Source of the DNA: Amaurobius ferox
Lineage: Eukaryota; Arthropoda; Arachnida; Araneae; Amaurobiidae
Assembly (NCBI GenBank): GCA_951213105.1
Contig: OX578152.1
Location: forward strand, 71,494,680-71,558,679
Direction of reading: 5' to 3'
Length of the DNA: 64,000 nt
Under the pieces are notes generated by a model. The model searched no databases, was not told where the DNA came from, and was given only the letters and a program-made list of their open reading frames with translations. Within the stretch, counting starts at the first letter, position 1. Each line of letters starts with the position of its first letter. The translations under genes and the position numbers were made by a program. Below are positions 41,597-53,187 of this stretch, piece after piece.

Positions 41597-42574
41597 GACG
41601 CACTGAACTCTAAATTGCAGCTTCAAAAAAAATTATTTCAAAATATACACATTGGAGCTTATAGAATATTTTATTTAAGAGTTGTGAAATTTTGATCCAA
41701 TTTCTTGTTATTTTTAAAAACTTGTTTTTGTTCCAAACTGTTGTTATTTTTATCAAAACCCAAAACTTTGTTAACAAAATAAGTTTGAAAAATATTTAAA
41801 ATGACTTAAAATGAAAATATAAAAAGAAATTAGAACTCATAGTAAAGAGAGTTTCGTTAACTTATTCTTAAGCAAAAAACAGAATTAAAAAATTTCATAA
41901 ACTCTTTGCATAATTTGTAGTACAAACTGCTCATAGCATAGCATTAGAAGGAGAAGGAGGGTGGGTGTGTATTCCCAACAGCCTTAAATGATCAAGTAAC
42001 TTAAACGTGGAGGATGTATTTAACGGTGGATTTTCTAAATTAACTGTCCCATGAAAATCTAAAATGTTCCATCTCATAAAACTACCACTTAGAAACTTAA
42101 CTGTACATGATTCAATGATTATAAACTTAATCCATCTGTTTACCAAATTAAACTACTTATAGTGCCAGTGGGTGCATTTTGAACAAAAGTTCGACTTTAA
42201 AAAAGGGCTATTCATCTAAAATGAACTAAAAATTCAGAACTACATTAACAATAAAGTCATATATCAGTCTAAAATTATCAGTTTTAGCGGAAGAGGAGGG
42301 ATGGTTCAATTGAGAGGATATTTTACTAAATACTAGGTAGGTATGTCTATTTGAATATACTTGCATTGTGTTGGGAGGGTATAATCATAAACTTCTCAAG
42401 TACTGCCTCTAAAAGTAGAGTGTTGGAAAAGTCAACTAAAGCTTTCAACAGGTCTGCAAATTTACTCTGGATATTGAAAATTGCTAACTATTGAAAATTG
42501 CAAAATATCTAATTATTGAAAATTGCTAACTAGCATAAATCAATGATTCGATAAGAGATGCCGATTTTCCTTAA
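41597..42574. other. Intergenic, AT-rich, nothing recognised
   Basis: No gene seen. A short direct repeat ATTGAAAATTGC(T)AACTA occurs near 42474-42533. Confidence 0.6.
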
Positions 42575-43255
42575 CCCTTTCGGGACGGCGGCATTCCGGA
42601 GCTGTCGCGGCCCAAAAGACGACGCGCTTCGCTTCCGAACTGGTCGAAAAGGATGGCGCATTTTTTGCGCTAAGCCTAACTCTCGAAAAAAATTCACTAA
42701 AAATCACCTATTCAACACAGAAATCTACTTTTTACAGGAATAAAAGAAATATTTATGTTCTATTTGATGTATAATTTTCATACAAATCTGAATAAAAATG
42801 CTCGTTAGTTGCTCCCATTCTTTTATTCGAAATAAACGAATAATTTCACTGCCTCTAAAACCCAAACAAAAAAAAATATTCTTATATTCCTATGATTCAC
42901 CAATGAAATCATAACGCTGAAATAAAAATAAAAACCAAAACTCAATTATAAAATTGTTGATGCTACGAGAATTGCTCTGTTTGTTTATGTTACAAAATGA
43001 TTTTCACCGCTCCAAATGGAGAAATAATTCATTCGATCCTCTTCTGCCAAGGTCATGCCTCTGCAAAATGCATTGAAGTTAGTTCCATGGACAAGTAACG
43101 CCATCTAGTTCTCAAATTAAAAAGTTCTGCGTAGTGGCACTTATACGTGCCACTATCCGCTTGCGGTAAAATTTCCTCTGGCCCGAGTGAGTGCCATTCG
43201 TCCTTGAATGCATGTTCGCATCTGGCACCTGGGCATGCCGTTCGTCGCGAAAGGG
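42575..43255 (+). mobile_element. piggyBac-type MITE, copy 2
   Basis: 681 bp, CCCTTTCGGGACGGCGG to CGTCGCGAAAGGG, flanked by TTAA (42571-42574 and 43256-43259). It is the same family as 25900-26584 in inverse orientation, with moderate divergence (for example KPNSRKKFTKNHLF in both frames but different flanks). No transposase is encoded. Confidence 0.87.
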
Positions 43256-43851
43256 TTAAACGATATGTAAAGTTTCGAAAATAAAGAAAATTAAGCACAA
43301 TTTTTGAAAATAAAAATTAAATACACTAAATTCAAATGAATTAAAAATGCATAAGTAAAGTAGTCCATAAAAAGTGTCTAAATAAAGTAGATAAAGATGC
43401 AACTCATATATGAGCAAGCAAGGTCAGTGAAAAAATATAAAAAGGAATCGTGATGTCATATACAGTAAGCATTTTGATTGGTCAGTTATAGTCAAGAAAT
43501 TGTATGATCTTTGCAGTTGCACAGGTTTGCTCAAAAAGTTATATACAGGAAACTGAGCCCTATATTGTTTAACTGATATTTTACATAATGAAAGTTAGCA
43601 TAATAAGTTGACAGTTCAGTTTATTGATTCAACTTCTTGTATTGTGTACAAGGACTTTTAGGATAGGTGATGCATCTATAAAATTAATACTTTATCTAAT
43701 GCATTTATTTACGGTATATATATATAAATACTTGTTAGAATTCATTAACAGAAAGTTCATTAATTTTCAAAAGCAGTTTGGTTTTTTTTTGCTGGCAGCA
43801 CCAGTGATCCATTGAATTCAATATAAAAAAAATATATTTTGTGAAAAAATA

Positions 43852-43857
43852 TTTATT
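43852..43857 (-). promoter_or_regulatory. RAD17: RAD17 polyadenylation signal AATAAA
   Basis: On the minus strand, AATAAA lies 40 bases past the RAD17 stop, followed by T-rich sequence, giving a very short 3' UTR. Confidence 0.55.
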
Positions 43858-43896
43858 TACATACATTCAATATAAAAATCAATACTTTATCTTACA

Positions 43897-44050
43897 TCAA
43901 AAGTCATATTCTTCAATGACAATCTCTTCATCAGAATGGTGCATTGAATTAAGGGATTCGTTCCTATTTTCACTGGTATCTAGAGCAGCATCAAAATCAC
44001 CAATTTCTAAATCAGGAACTTCTTTTTCTTTTAGGGTCTTGAACTCTGGC
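43897..44050 (-). CDS. RAD17: RAD17 last exon: acidic C-terminal tail
   Basis: One base plus 50 codons and TGA (stop at 43897-43899); acceptor ATTAAG. The peptide starts PEFKTLKEKEVPDLEIGDFD and ends HHSDEEIVIEEYDF. The final acidic (I/V)IE(E/D)Y resembles the conserved RAD17 tail implicated in contact with the 9-1-1 clamp. The overlapping plus-strand frame is a shadow. Confidence 0.85.
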
Positions 44051-44226
44051 CTTAATACAGAAAAACAAAATTTTATAAATCAGGAAAATAGTTATACACA
44101 GGAGGCCAAGATTTAAGCTATGGCTGCTATTTTTGTAAAATGAGAAAATAAACTATATAGTACAAAAACGAAAATAACCACTTTTGCCAAATTATGAAAG
44201 TTATAGTTAATTTTTCCTGAAAAGAG

Positions 44227-44273
44227 AATAGATTATATCTTTTCTCTTTTCAGGAGAAAAGGTATAATCTATT
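44227..44273. repeat. Imperfect hairpin in a RAD17 intron
   Basis: AATAGATTATATCTTTTCTC at 44227-44246 pairs with GAGAAAAGGTATAATCTATT at 44254-44273, with one mismatch and a 7-base loop. The left arm also overlaps a second palindrome (CTGAAAAGAG/CTCTTTTCAG). Function unknown. Confidence 0.6.
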
Positions 44274-44693
44274 AAAATTTTTTATTTTATTTTTATTTTA
44301 TCTTTTATAAGATTTTTTATTTTATTTAATATTCCACCATCATGGACTGTAATTTACAGAAGAGCCCTAATCTTTTCATGTCTCTTAAAGGCTCAAATGC
44401 ATTTTTTCACATTTTTCTGTTTCTTTTATATAAAAAAAATAGCTGTCTGATGATCAGCTTAGTCCCTCTTTTAAAAAACTCTGAAATTGCAATAGTTGTT
44501 GATTGCATAGTGACTTGCTATGTGGGCATAATGCATCCTAAAAACACCATTCTCTGCGATGCGAGCATGTATGCAATCTGAGCATGTTCTAAATGTAAAT
44601 AAGCATTTGAACATACCTTTACCCATTGCATAGGTGCACAACATGGCTGTGCTATGCCTGTTGCACTGTAACACCACCAGGATTGCTCGAAAA

Positions 44694-44730
44694 AGAGTGT
44701 GTGTGTGTGTGTGGGGGGGGGGGGGGGGAG
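44694..44730. repeat. (GT)n followed by G-run
   Basis: A GT microsatellite running into about 17 G residues. Length is likely unreliable in assembly. Confidence 0.8.
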
Positions 44731-45191
44731 ATGATAATCGGAATTATAATATTGTCATCCAATTCAAGAGATATTGCCACAGAATACTAATATAATAATG
44801 AAATAATTGTATGCTTAAAAAATCTAAATCTTTTTGAAATTTATGAGATTAGAATAGAAAACCTCTAAATTTCATCCACTTCACATTTAGATATTGTTTG
44901 GAAAACCGGTTTTCAAAGTTATGTTAAAAATGTGGTTTTGTCTGCTCTGTTTCTGTGAAACAAATAGCAAAAATAAAAATTAAAAAAATTAAATGCTATC
45001 TTAAAAGATTTTTGTGTGATCAACAAGATTTTCAGGTAGAAAAATGTGATGGTTTACAGCAAAAGGGCCCAGTTGTCGGAAATTTTAAAATTGAGTTTAG
45101 GGCCTTGTTAAGTACAGTTTTCAGACTGATTTTAAGAAACAAAACTCCTTATGATAATTATGACATCTTATAAATTTTGTATTATCAATTA

Positions 45192-46578
45192 CACTGCTGG
45201 CCATCCAAAATGCAACAGCATGAAGGAAGCATCCAATAAGCATGAAATTTGTACCATACGTAGACCTCGATAGGAAATACAAATGATTAAAATTTTAGCT
45301 CATATGCAAATCATATGCGCCAGTAGCGCCACCTACAAGAGTTATATAAGGGGAGAAAAGAAGGCTGTTTTTAAGTACAAGAATGTTGTTTTCACCCTGT
45401 GTTTTTGTGTGGGAAGCTTCAGTATACCTCGTCGAAGAATACAGCAGCCATTCCAGCACGTTTCGGAGTTTGACAGAGGAAGAATTGTGGATTATCCTTC
45501 CGAGAAATCGGTGCTCGTGTTGGACGAAATCAAGCCACAGTGATGCGAATATGGAATCGGTGCAGGAGGGACGGACCAACCGACAGGAACGATTGCACCA
45601 GCCTTGTCGTACCACTGAACGTGAGGACAGGCATGTTGTGCGCATGGCAATGATGGATCACACTGCAACATCAACAACCCTAGCGCAAGAATTAAGGTCT
45701 GTTGCACAACAATCTGTGTCAGCACGTACCATTCGACGTCGTCTGCAGCAACAGGCAATTTCAGCAAGGCGTCCATTGCTGTGATTACCTTTGACTCCAG
45801 ACCATAGACGTATGCGGCTGCAATGGTGCATTGAACGCCAGACATGGACAAACGAATGGCACGATATTGTGTTTTCAGACGAATCACGATTCTGCCTACA
45901 ACACCACGATGGTCGTATCCGGGTTTGGTGACATCGTGGTGAGAGAGTGCATAACTCTTGCATTATGTATCCCCATACCGGTCCTTCACCTGGCGTTATG
46001 TTTGGGGTGGCATTGGATTTTACTCCCGCACCCCCCTCATACGCATTGCTGGTACAGTCAACAGCCACCACTACATTTCTGAAGTTTTGGAGCCTGTTGT
46101 CCTACCTTACCTTCAAGGCTTGCCTGCGTCCAAGTTTCAATAAGACAATGCGAGACCACGTGTGGCACATATCGTTCAGCATTTCTTCAGTGCCCACCAA
46201 GTTCCACTGCTCCCTTGGCCCGCCCGTTTCCCAGATCTGTTGCCCATTGAACACATCTGGTAGAGGATTGGCAAACGACTGGCCCAGCAAACACCACCAG
46301 CTGCTACGACAGATGAAGTTTGGCAACGTGTGGAAGCAGTATGGACTGACATACCCCAAGAACACATCCAAAGTCTCTTTCTTTCAATGCCGAGGTGTGT
46401 AGCAGCAGTTATTGTCAGCCATGGCGGCTGCACAAAATACAGATTTCTTCATGTTCCGCAAGTCGAACGGGGCTGTATTTCAATCAATTCATCCTTGTAC
46501 TTTATGTTCTTTGTCCAATAAATTTGGCTTTGATATCTCTTGTCTTTCATGGTGTTGCATTTTGGATGGCCAGCAGTG
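45192..46578 (+). mobile_element. Tc1-like DNA transposon (DD34E), defective
   Basis: 1387 bp with inverted ends beginning CACTGCTGGCCATCCAAAAT and TA duplications (45190-45191, 46579-46580). It sits inside a tandem repeat of the RAD17 intron: the text left of the insertion (TTTTGTATTATCAATTA) joins the text right of it (GTTAAAGCATTAAAAC) to give the repeat junction seen intact near 46670. The transposase is inactive. Confidence 0.92.
45450..46400 (+). pseudogene. Tc1-like transposase pseudogene
   Basis: Fragments in several frames follow a Tc1 transposase in order: EFDRGRIV, then RTNRQERLHQPCRTTEREDR, then SVSARTIRRRLQQ (helix-turn-helix region), WTNEWHDIVFSDESRFC (first Asp), YPHTGPSPGVM, and DNARPRVAHIVQHFF to FPDLLPIEHIW. 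The last Asp and Glu are 34 residues apart, giving DD34E. In-frame stops and frameshifts break it repeatedly. Confidence 0.9.
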
Positions 46579-46880
46579 TAGTTAAAGCATTAAAACTGAG
46601 GAAAACAATGGTTGGTTTACTGCCATTAACTAGGATTTGTTTTGCAAGACACATAGAATAAATTTTGTATTATCAATTAGTTAAAGCATTAAAGCTGAGA
46701 AAAACAAAGGCTGGTTTACTGTCATTAACTTGGAATTTTTTGTATCGTGAGACACATAGAATAAATTTTGTATTATCAATTAGTTAAAGCATTAAAACTG
46801 AGGAAAACAATAGCTGGTTTAGTGTTTTTAACTTGGGTTTTTTTTTTGAGAGACACGTAGAATAAATTTTTTTTTTAGAA
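46579..46880. repeat. Tandem repeat, period about 100 bp (three copies)
   Basis: Units beginning TAGTTAAAGCATTAAA at about 46579, 46677 and 46780, each with GAAAAACAA..CTGGTTTA and AGACAC(A/G)TAGAATAAATTTT, moderately diverged. The Tc1 element inserted at the left edge of the first unit. Confidence 0.88.
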
Positions 46881-47638
46881 TGATCTATCTTAGTGCTTTA
46901 TACCTGGTGTACTGCAGCCTAATGGTGTATCATGAGTGCTTGCACACCACAATATAATGATGTACAAATATTTTTATACAAAGACATCACAAGAAAAACT
47001 ATACATTTCCATTAAACACCATTTTCAGGCAGTTAAGTGTATTCTGTTTTAGAGAGCAGATATGCTTTAAAATAATTGCATTCTAAAGCCCACAAATTTG
47101 CTAAATTTTGTTTGATATTATTTAAATATCAATGACATTTTGATGTGGATTTTGCAGATGAGTATAAATAAAATATTTTTGTTATTATTTTTTTCCTTGA
47201 TTATTAGGAACTTGTTTTAGAAATAAGTATCTACTCTGATGGAAGCTGGAATTTTGAGCTAGTCTATACATTTGATCAGGCCTGGATACAGTCAGTAGAA
47301 TCTGGAGATTTCCCAGTAGACTAAGCCTGTTGGATTTAACTTTCTTCCTTATTGATAATGTGCATAATGGGCTTAAGTAAAAAGGGCAAATCATGTCCCT
47401 TTTTCTGGGCCGATCTTTTCTTGCCGAATGATAGTTGCTGTGCTAAAAGATTATTCAAAGCTTTGAAACACTTATCAGTGGGTTTTCAGATTATGTAAAC
47501 TTTTAATCAAAGTATAAAAATTATTGAAACTATATTACACATATTCACTTATTAAAATTATCAACTCAGTGTATCAAATTTCACTCGATAACATCCTAGA
47601 AAACATTCCCAATTATAGTGACTAACATACAGTATGGA

Positions 47639-47640
<2 letters not shown>
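46881..47640 (-). other. RAD17 intron, nothing recognised
   Basis: AT-rich sequence between the 100-bp tandem repeats and the TA/TG microsatellite. No exon with suitable phase and homology was identified here. Confidence 0.55.
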
Positions 47641-47648
<8 letters not shown>

Positions 47649-47669
<21 letters not shown>

Positions 47670-47702
47670 TGTGTATGTGTGTATATATGTATATATATAT
47701 GT
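47649..47702. repeat. (TA)n / (TG)n microsatellite
   Basis: Alternating TA with short TG stretches, directly left of the SINE insertion. Confidence 0.85.
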
Positions 47703-47735
47703 AATATGTGTAAACTATATTACACATATTCACTG

Positions 47736-48020
47736 GGGGCGCGGTAGCCCATTGGTTAGCGCGCTGGAGTTGCACTCGGTAGGCCCGGGTTAGATTCCAG
47801 CCACTGCCAAAACTGCCGCCGTGTTCACGCGGAGTACGATCACGTTAAACATGTGGGTCCGTAAGTCCTTCCGAGAGGTTGGTGGTAGGGGAAGGAGGGT
47901 ACGGTCCCTGTGGATGCCTCCCCCACTGGGTTCCGGTCCAAATTGGGTGGCACTTCCCGGCCGTCCAAACAGTTACCTTACACCTTTCTGGTAGGTCGGA
48001 CGGTCTGGGTCTCAACAACA
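47736..48020 (+). mobile_element. Full-length tRNA-derived SINE
   Basis: 285 bp flanked by ACACATATTCACTG at 47722-47735 and 48021-48034. A tRNA-like head carries GGTAGCCCATTGGTTAG (A-box region) and GGCCCGGGTTAGATTCC (B-box region, one change from GGTTCGATTCC). The body includes GAGTACGATCACGTTAAAC and GGAAGGAGGGTACGGTCCC. The tail hairpin GGCCGTCC ... GGACGGTC is followed by CTGGGTCTCAACAACAAC. It is the reference copy for the array at 7095-9590 and the composite at 40618. Confidence 0.93.
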
Positions 48021-48147
48021 ACACATATTCACTGAATATGGATAAAATGTTGATATATTCAAAGCATTCATAGATGTTAAAATATTAAGAAATACCTACA
48101 AGTGAAAACGGACTGTTAAAAATTATTTGAAACAAAAGATCTATTAC

Positions 48148-48202
48148 CTAAACATTCTTTTCACTTTCATTTCTGCAATCTCTGTAACTACAGCTGATTG
48201 AC
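48148..48202 (-). CDS. RAD17: RAD17 micro-exon (55 nt): QSAVVTEIAEMKVKRMF
   Basis: Fifty-five bases, phase 1/2; acceptor TTTTTAG, donor GTAATA. It supplies QSAVVTEIAEMKVKRMF plus split Gly and Arg codons. It fits the place where animal RAD17 has a short helix (Q.SFIQDIG...KR.F). Without it the last exon needs a different acceptor and loses about 17 conserved-length residues. It was found by phase and homology and is too short to stand out as an open frame. Confidence 0.75.
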
Positions 48203-50206
48203 CTAAAAATATGCACAAATGTCTATATTCTAACAAATGACAATATTTTATGACAAAACAAGCTAAACTAAAAAAAAAAAAAAGGTGTGTGTGTGTGTCT
48301 AAAGATAGTATCCCGTTTCCATTGCAGATACAAGTATCCATGAACTACTACAAGCTGCCTATGGATACTTGTATCCATGGGCTGCTTGCTGGATCCAAGT
48401 AGCAAGGAGCAGTTGATACTTGTAATGGTCCCATGCCATTTTAAGAACACAGCATGCTATTTCAAAAACCTAGCATGTCATTTCAAGAACCTAGCATGCT
48501 ATTTCAAGAACCTATGTAGAGGATAACAAATTCAATCTTACTAGTACATAGCTGGTATCAAATTTATAAAGAATGAGTTAATGTTGCAGGATTATGGAAC
48601 ACTGCAATGACCAAGTTCATACTCTGTAAACAAATGATAATATTGTAAAATATAACAAAGTTGTATTCATAGAACACACCTAAAAGGCATGCTTTGAAAG
48701 CTAGGATACCTATTCCCATAGTAGATACTACTATCCATGTATTGGCTTCATGCTTTTTAGTATGGAATAGCTGATACCTCCAATGGCAACACACAAATTT
48801 TTTAAATTTCTGTAGAGAGACACATCTAGTCTGACTACACATCTGGCATTAAATTTTATAAACATTGAGCTTAGATGGCATGAAGCTGTATTATTCAAAT
48901 TTATACCCACTTAAAGGAGGTGTTCCCAAAGCTAAGATTCCACTCCCAGTTTTGGAAATCAAATCGAATGTAGTGCCTTTTATAACAAAGCTAACATAAA
49001 TTTCAGTGTATTGGAAATGGGTCCATTACCAGGGTTGCCACTCAACCTGAAAACCGGGAAATGTCAGGGAATTTGAAAACAGTCAGGGAAAACCGGGAAA
49101 AGTCAGGGAATTTCGCGGGAAATCTGGAATTTTTTTTTAAAATTTAAATAATGCAAATAAAATTCACGATGTGTACTAAGAACGATTGTTCAAAAGATTA
49201 AGGATCGGAAAAATCAGTTATTAGCTCGACGAACGCAAACATTTCTGGCCGCCCGCCCGCCGCCGTCTAGGCTACGCGTAACGCGTATTTCAACCCAATA
49301 AACCAACCATCCAACTTTTGACGGCGCGGCGCCGGCGCTGCGTAGTACCGTGCATTTTGCTGACTTCAGAGTATTGTAGACGTGCCAACTCTCCGGGGCC
49401 GGAGACTCCGGATTTTTCATTACTTCTCCGGCCTCCGGATTACTAACGAAATTCTCCGGCTTTTTTTGTTTGAAATTTATCAATTAACCAGACATACTAT
49501 AATTCCTCGGAAACACCGATTTTCCACTTTTTTAGCACTGATTTCTACCATTCCCGGGATCGTAGTAAATCCATAATAAAATGCAGGGTAAAGCCAATCA
49601 AATTAACGGAGATTTACGGCCGCGTGTAATGTAAATTAAAATCTCGATCGCTTATTTTATGAAAGTAATAAATATACTTCTTCAAAGGTTGTCTAATTCA
49701 GCATAAATCGCTAACATGTTATTTTGTTCATTAATTTCTCATAAACGCTGCGATTGCGCAATTCAGTTTGTTCTTATGAATCGCCGAGAGTACAATGATA
49801 TCTTTTTCCATCCATTTCAATCTTCTAAATATTGCATTTTTGATTGACTAAACTACCTTATTTTCATATTCTGATTAATTATTATGGTTAATTTCTTAAT
49901 TATTTTCGCATAAACAGTGCGATTGCGCAATTCAGTTACATCGCGTGAATTGCCGAGAGTACGTTAGTATCTTTTTCCATCCATCTCCATCATTTAAATG
50001 TTGCATATTAGATCGACTAGACTAGTTTATTTTCTTATTATGGCTAATTATTAAGGTTAGTTTTTTATTTATATTTGCATAATACAAATTTTTCAATTTT
50101 GAAAAATGGGTAGCATGAACTCACTCTGTGAAGGGATATTTCCCAAAAGTGGTATTAAAGCAATGATTTAGGCAAATAAAAAGGAAACCATTTTAGCAGG
50201 AATATA

Positions 50207-50210
<4 letters not shown>

Positions 50211-50240
<30 letters not shown>
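50211..50240. repeat. (TA)n microsatellite
   Basis: About 28 alternating TA bases inside the hAT-like element. Confidence 0.85.
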
Positions 50241-50245
<5 letters not shown>

Positions 50246-50406
50246 GATTATTGCTTTCTTTAGTGAAAACCTGTGTTTTACCAAACATAAATATTTGTTT
50301 TCATTATAAAGTAATTTTCATGGGATAAAACCTTTATATATTTTTTGTTTTATAATTTATTGTCCTGAAATTTGATGAACCACTTGCACCATTTCTTTAT
50401 GAATCT

Positions 50407-51337
50407 GTGACAACTATAGCACAGTCAATTTTGCAGAGATTTGTAAAGCCTTGTGTTTTAGACAAAAATGCTTCATGTCTTTACAAAATTGATGGTCTTG
50501 AAAAAGATAACTTGATCCCAGCCTCTGAAGTGACGTTTAGTTTTCCTTTAAAAGATGAATTGAGAAAGATAAAGAATAAAAAGAATATAGACATTTTGAA
50601 AATGCAACAATTCATGTCTTAAAGCATATCAAAGATTTGTGCATAAACTTTTTGAGCGTTCACCTATACGATTTCCATTGACTAAAGCAATATCGTTTCT
50701 TAATCCTGCAGTTTTTCTTCAAACTGATTTGGTGATTGAGCGTTTGTCAGCATGTCTAGAAATATTGGTTTCTAAAAAATGGATATCGGGATTAAAAGCT
50801 GACAACATTCATCAAGAGTTCCAAAAATTATTCAATGAGCCTTCAGTAGTAAACATGATGAAATCTTACAAAAGAAGTGATACTAGGCTTGACGATCATT
50901 GGATTAGTATACTGCATCTAAAACAAGTTTCTAATGATTTGACCTTTTTTATAAAATTGCTTTCCATTTTATCACATGGTAATTCATTTCTTGAAACAGG
51001 ATTTTCCATTAATGCAGAATGCATTATTGATAGCCAAACAGAAGAAAACCTTGTAGCATTAAGACAAGTTTATGGGGCAATAAACAATGCTGGGGGAGTT
51101 GAAGCAATTGATATAACAAAGGCCATGATTCAGTCAGTAAAATGTACACATTCCAGGAACATTGATACTATGCAAAGAAAGAAAGAAGCAGAAAGTAATA
51201 AAAAGCAATTGGAAGACAGTCGAAAATGTGTTGCTTTAGAACTGAAAAGTTTAGAATGGAAGAAAAGCAAAATAATGGTAGATGCTCAAAAAGAGGCTGC
51301 ACTAATTGAAGACAAAATAAGAAATCTCCAAAAATAA
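50407..51337 (+). pseudogene. hAT-like transposase, C-terminal part with one frameshift
   Basis: The first frame (50407-50622, MTTIAQSILQRFVKPC to MQQFMS) is followed after a shift near 50620-50630 by the second frame, starting AYQRFVHKLFERSPIRF and running to 51337. The second contains ILSHGNSFLETGFSINAECI, then QVYGAINNAGGVEAIDITKA and a basic coiled-coil-like end. LSHG.(A/S)..E.GFS.N followed by GGV is the dimerisation-region pattern of a hAT-like transposase group. The catalytic Asp residues are not present. The window has no other copy to restore the missing N-terminal part. Confidence 0.65.
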
Positions 51338-51748
51338 TATTTTTTCTACATACTATATTCACTCACTATCACATAACTTGTATATTAACATTTTTGGTGT
51401 TAATTTATTTTACCACATTTATTATAACAAGTGTACATGATTTGTCTAATTTACCAAAGCAATTGATTTTTTTTATTTGTATATGTATGTCAAATATTAT
51501 TTATTTGTCCCAATTTGTAACAAATTTTTAATTGAAGTTTAAATATTTTAATATTTACACTCCCAATTAATATATTCCCAATTATAATATTATATTCTCT
51601 ATGTTAAAACACAGAGAAAAGGTATACATGTAAGCCTAGGTTAACTGAATAGTTTATTGCGCTGTTTTTTATAAACCTGGAATTTATCTGGAAAACCTGG
51701 AAAAGTCAGGGAATTTCATATTCTCTGGAGAGTGGCAACCCTGATTAC

Positions 51749-53106
51749 AATGTTAGGGACCTGCTTAAAACATTCAACAAAAGTTTACTTAATTGCAAAA
51801 TGTTTTGTAAATTTATTTTAATTGTTGCCTGTATAGAATTTTTTTAACAAATTACAATTATGTTAAAATATAAACCACATCTATGAATCGATTGTAGTAC
51901 CATTACATAAAACTTCAGAAACAAAATAGCAAAAATGTATTTCTTTATAAACGCTTCATTTGCAAATGTGATACTGAAAAACTCTCCAAAAACGTTTCTT
52001 AAGCTGTTAACATGTTAATCAAGTTAATTAATTTGATACATTTAAGCTGCCTTGTGTTAATACATACTATAAAATTCTATTGATCCCCATTCCCCGGAAA
52101 AGCATCCCATTTTTTGCCTGACATTCTGAAAATTCCATAAAACAGACCTTCCAAACACTAAAGAAAAAAAAAAGAAAAACATAGAAAGAAAATAAATGTT
52201 TTGATAAATATATACTTTGTTTCCAGCTAAAAATTTCGAGTAAGCTTCCTCCCCCACTACATTTTCCGCATTTGAGTGGACAGATTGACAGAATTTTACC
52301 TGTTTCTTTCAGTAGAAAATTCTTAGTAAGCATCTTCCCCTACATTTTCCAAGTTAACATTCCAAACTAACATTCTTCTGACTGTGCAGAATGTACTGGT
52401 ATATTTTGTTTTAAATTGCTATCAAAGTCCAATGTTTGAGTGTATTGACATTTTCATGATATTTAGTTTTGTAGTTAAATTTTAGTGTTTTTCAGGCATT
52501 TTGGGATTTTTAAGTGCATATTTTTGAAGATTTCAATTCGTAAGGAATATTTTCAGGGATTTTTTGTGTGCAACTAAAGAAATTGCACATTTCTACCATT
52601 GTTTCAAATGTTATTCGAATCATTTTGCCATTTGCAGTCACATCTATAGATGTTGAGTATTGTTTGAAGCATAGATCTTATTTTCCTACAATAGATGCTT
52701 GTTCATATTTGAAAGCATTAAAGTCACCCAATAACTCAATGCACTTCTTGAAGAGTATTTTTTAATATAAAAACAAATTACATTCATGTAGAACAGGTAC
52801 CAGGATTGCCACTTAAGTAGCAAAGCAAAATTCCATGACTTTTTTAGGTGTTCCAGATAGGTTTTTAAAAAATTTCAGGTTAGAAAAACCTAAAAGATTT
52901 CAGGAACTGAACATAAAATCTAAATACAGTCTCTCATTTTAGCACTCTTCTGGAGAAAAACAAAATATGTAATACATCTGAGAACTTCTTATAATGGATT
53001 AATGCCAACTAAAATTTTAGAATTACTTGACCATTCTTGCATAAGAAACAAATATTTTCATTTAAAAAAATGTCTTAATCATCTTAGAATAATAAAAAAT
53101 ATCTAC
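51749..53106 (-). other. RAD17 intron, with a doubtful transposase fragment
   Basis: Mostly featureless AT-rich DNA. The plus-strand stretch 52568-52765 reads VIRIILPFAVTSIDVEYCLK, faintly like a hAT C-terminus (P.ASVDVER..S), but the match is too weak for a call. CAGGATTGCCACTTAAG at 52802 resembles a decayed hAT-like end. Confidence 0.4.
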
Positions 53107-53187
53107 CTGGTTTTAAGCCAGCGCAATTCAATTTTTGCATAAACGGGAGCATTTCTGTTTGTAGTTCTCTGAAGCTTAAAGATTTGT
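53107..53187 (-). CDS. RAD17: RAD17 exon: SLSFRELQTEMLPFMQKL
   Basis: 81 bases, phase 1/1; acceptor CTTCTAG, donor GTAGAT. It reads KSLSFRELQTEMLPFMQKLN then CAGLKP. LQT(E/Q)(M/L)LP(F/Y) matches the RAD17 collar. Confidence 0.87.

Larger units (their letters stand above)
49030..51743 (+). mobile_element. hAT-like DNA transposon with 5-bp duplication
   Basis: 2714 bp with ends CAGGGTTGCCACTC and (reversed) GAGAGTGGCAACCCTG, flanked by ATTAC at 49025-49029 and 51744-51748. Subterminal GTCAGGGAA(T)TT motifs occur near both ends. The 5' third contains a GC-rich patch (about 49235-49460: CCGCCCGCCCGCCGCC, CTCCGGCCTCCGG) unlike its surroundings. Only a transposase C-terminal part remains (50407-51337). 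It lies in a RAD17 intron. Confidence 0.82.

Noticed and set aside
43897..44045. Direct splicing of RAD17 exon 53107-53187 to an acceptor at 44046-44047
   Set aside because: It is phase-compatible, but the 55-nt exon at 48148-48202 with the acceptor at 44051-44052 also fits phase and restores a segment expected from RAD17 homologues. Kept only as an alternative.
52568..52765. Possible hAT transposase C-terminus
   Set aside because: Only a faint SIDVE-like resemblance, with no element ends or target duplication around it.
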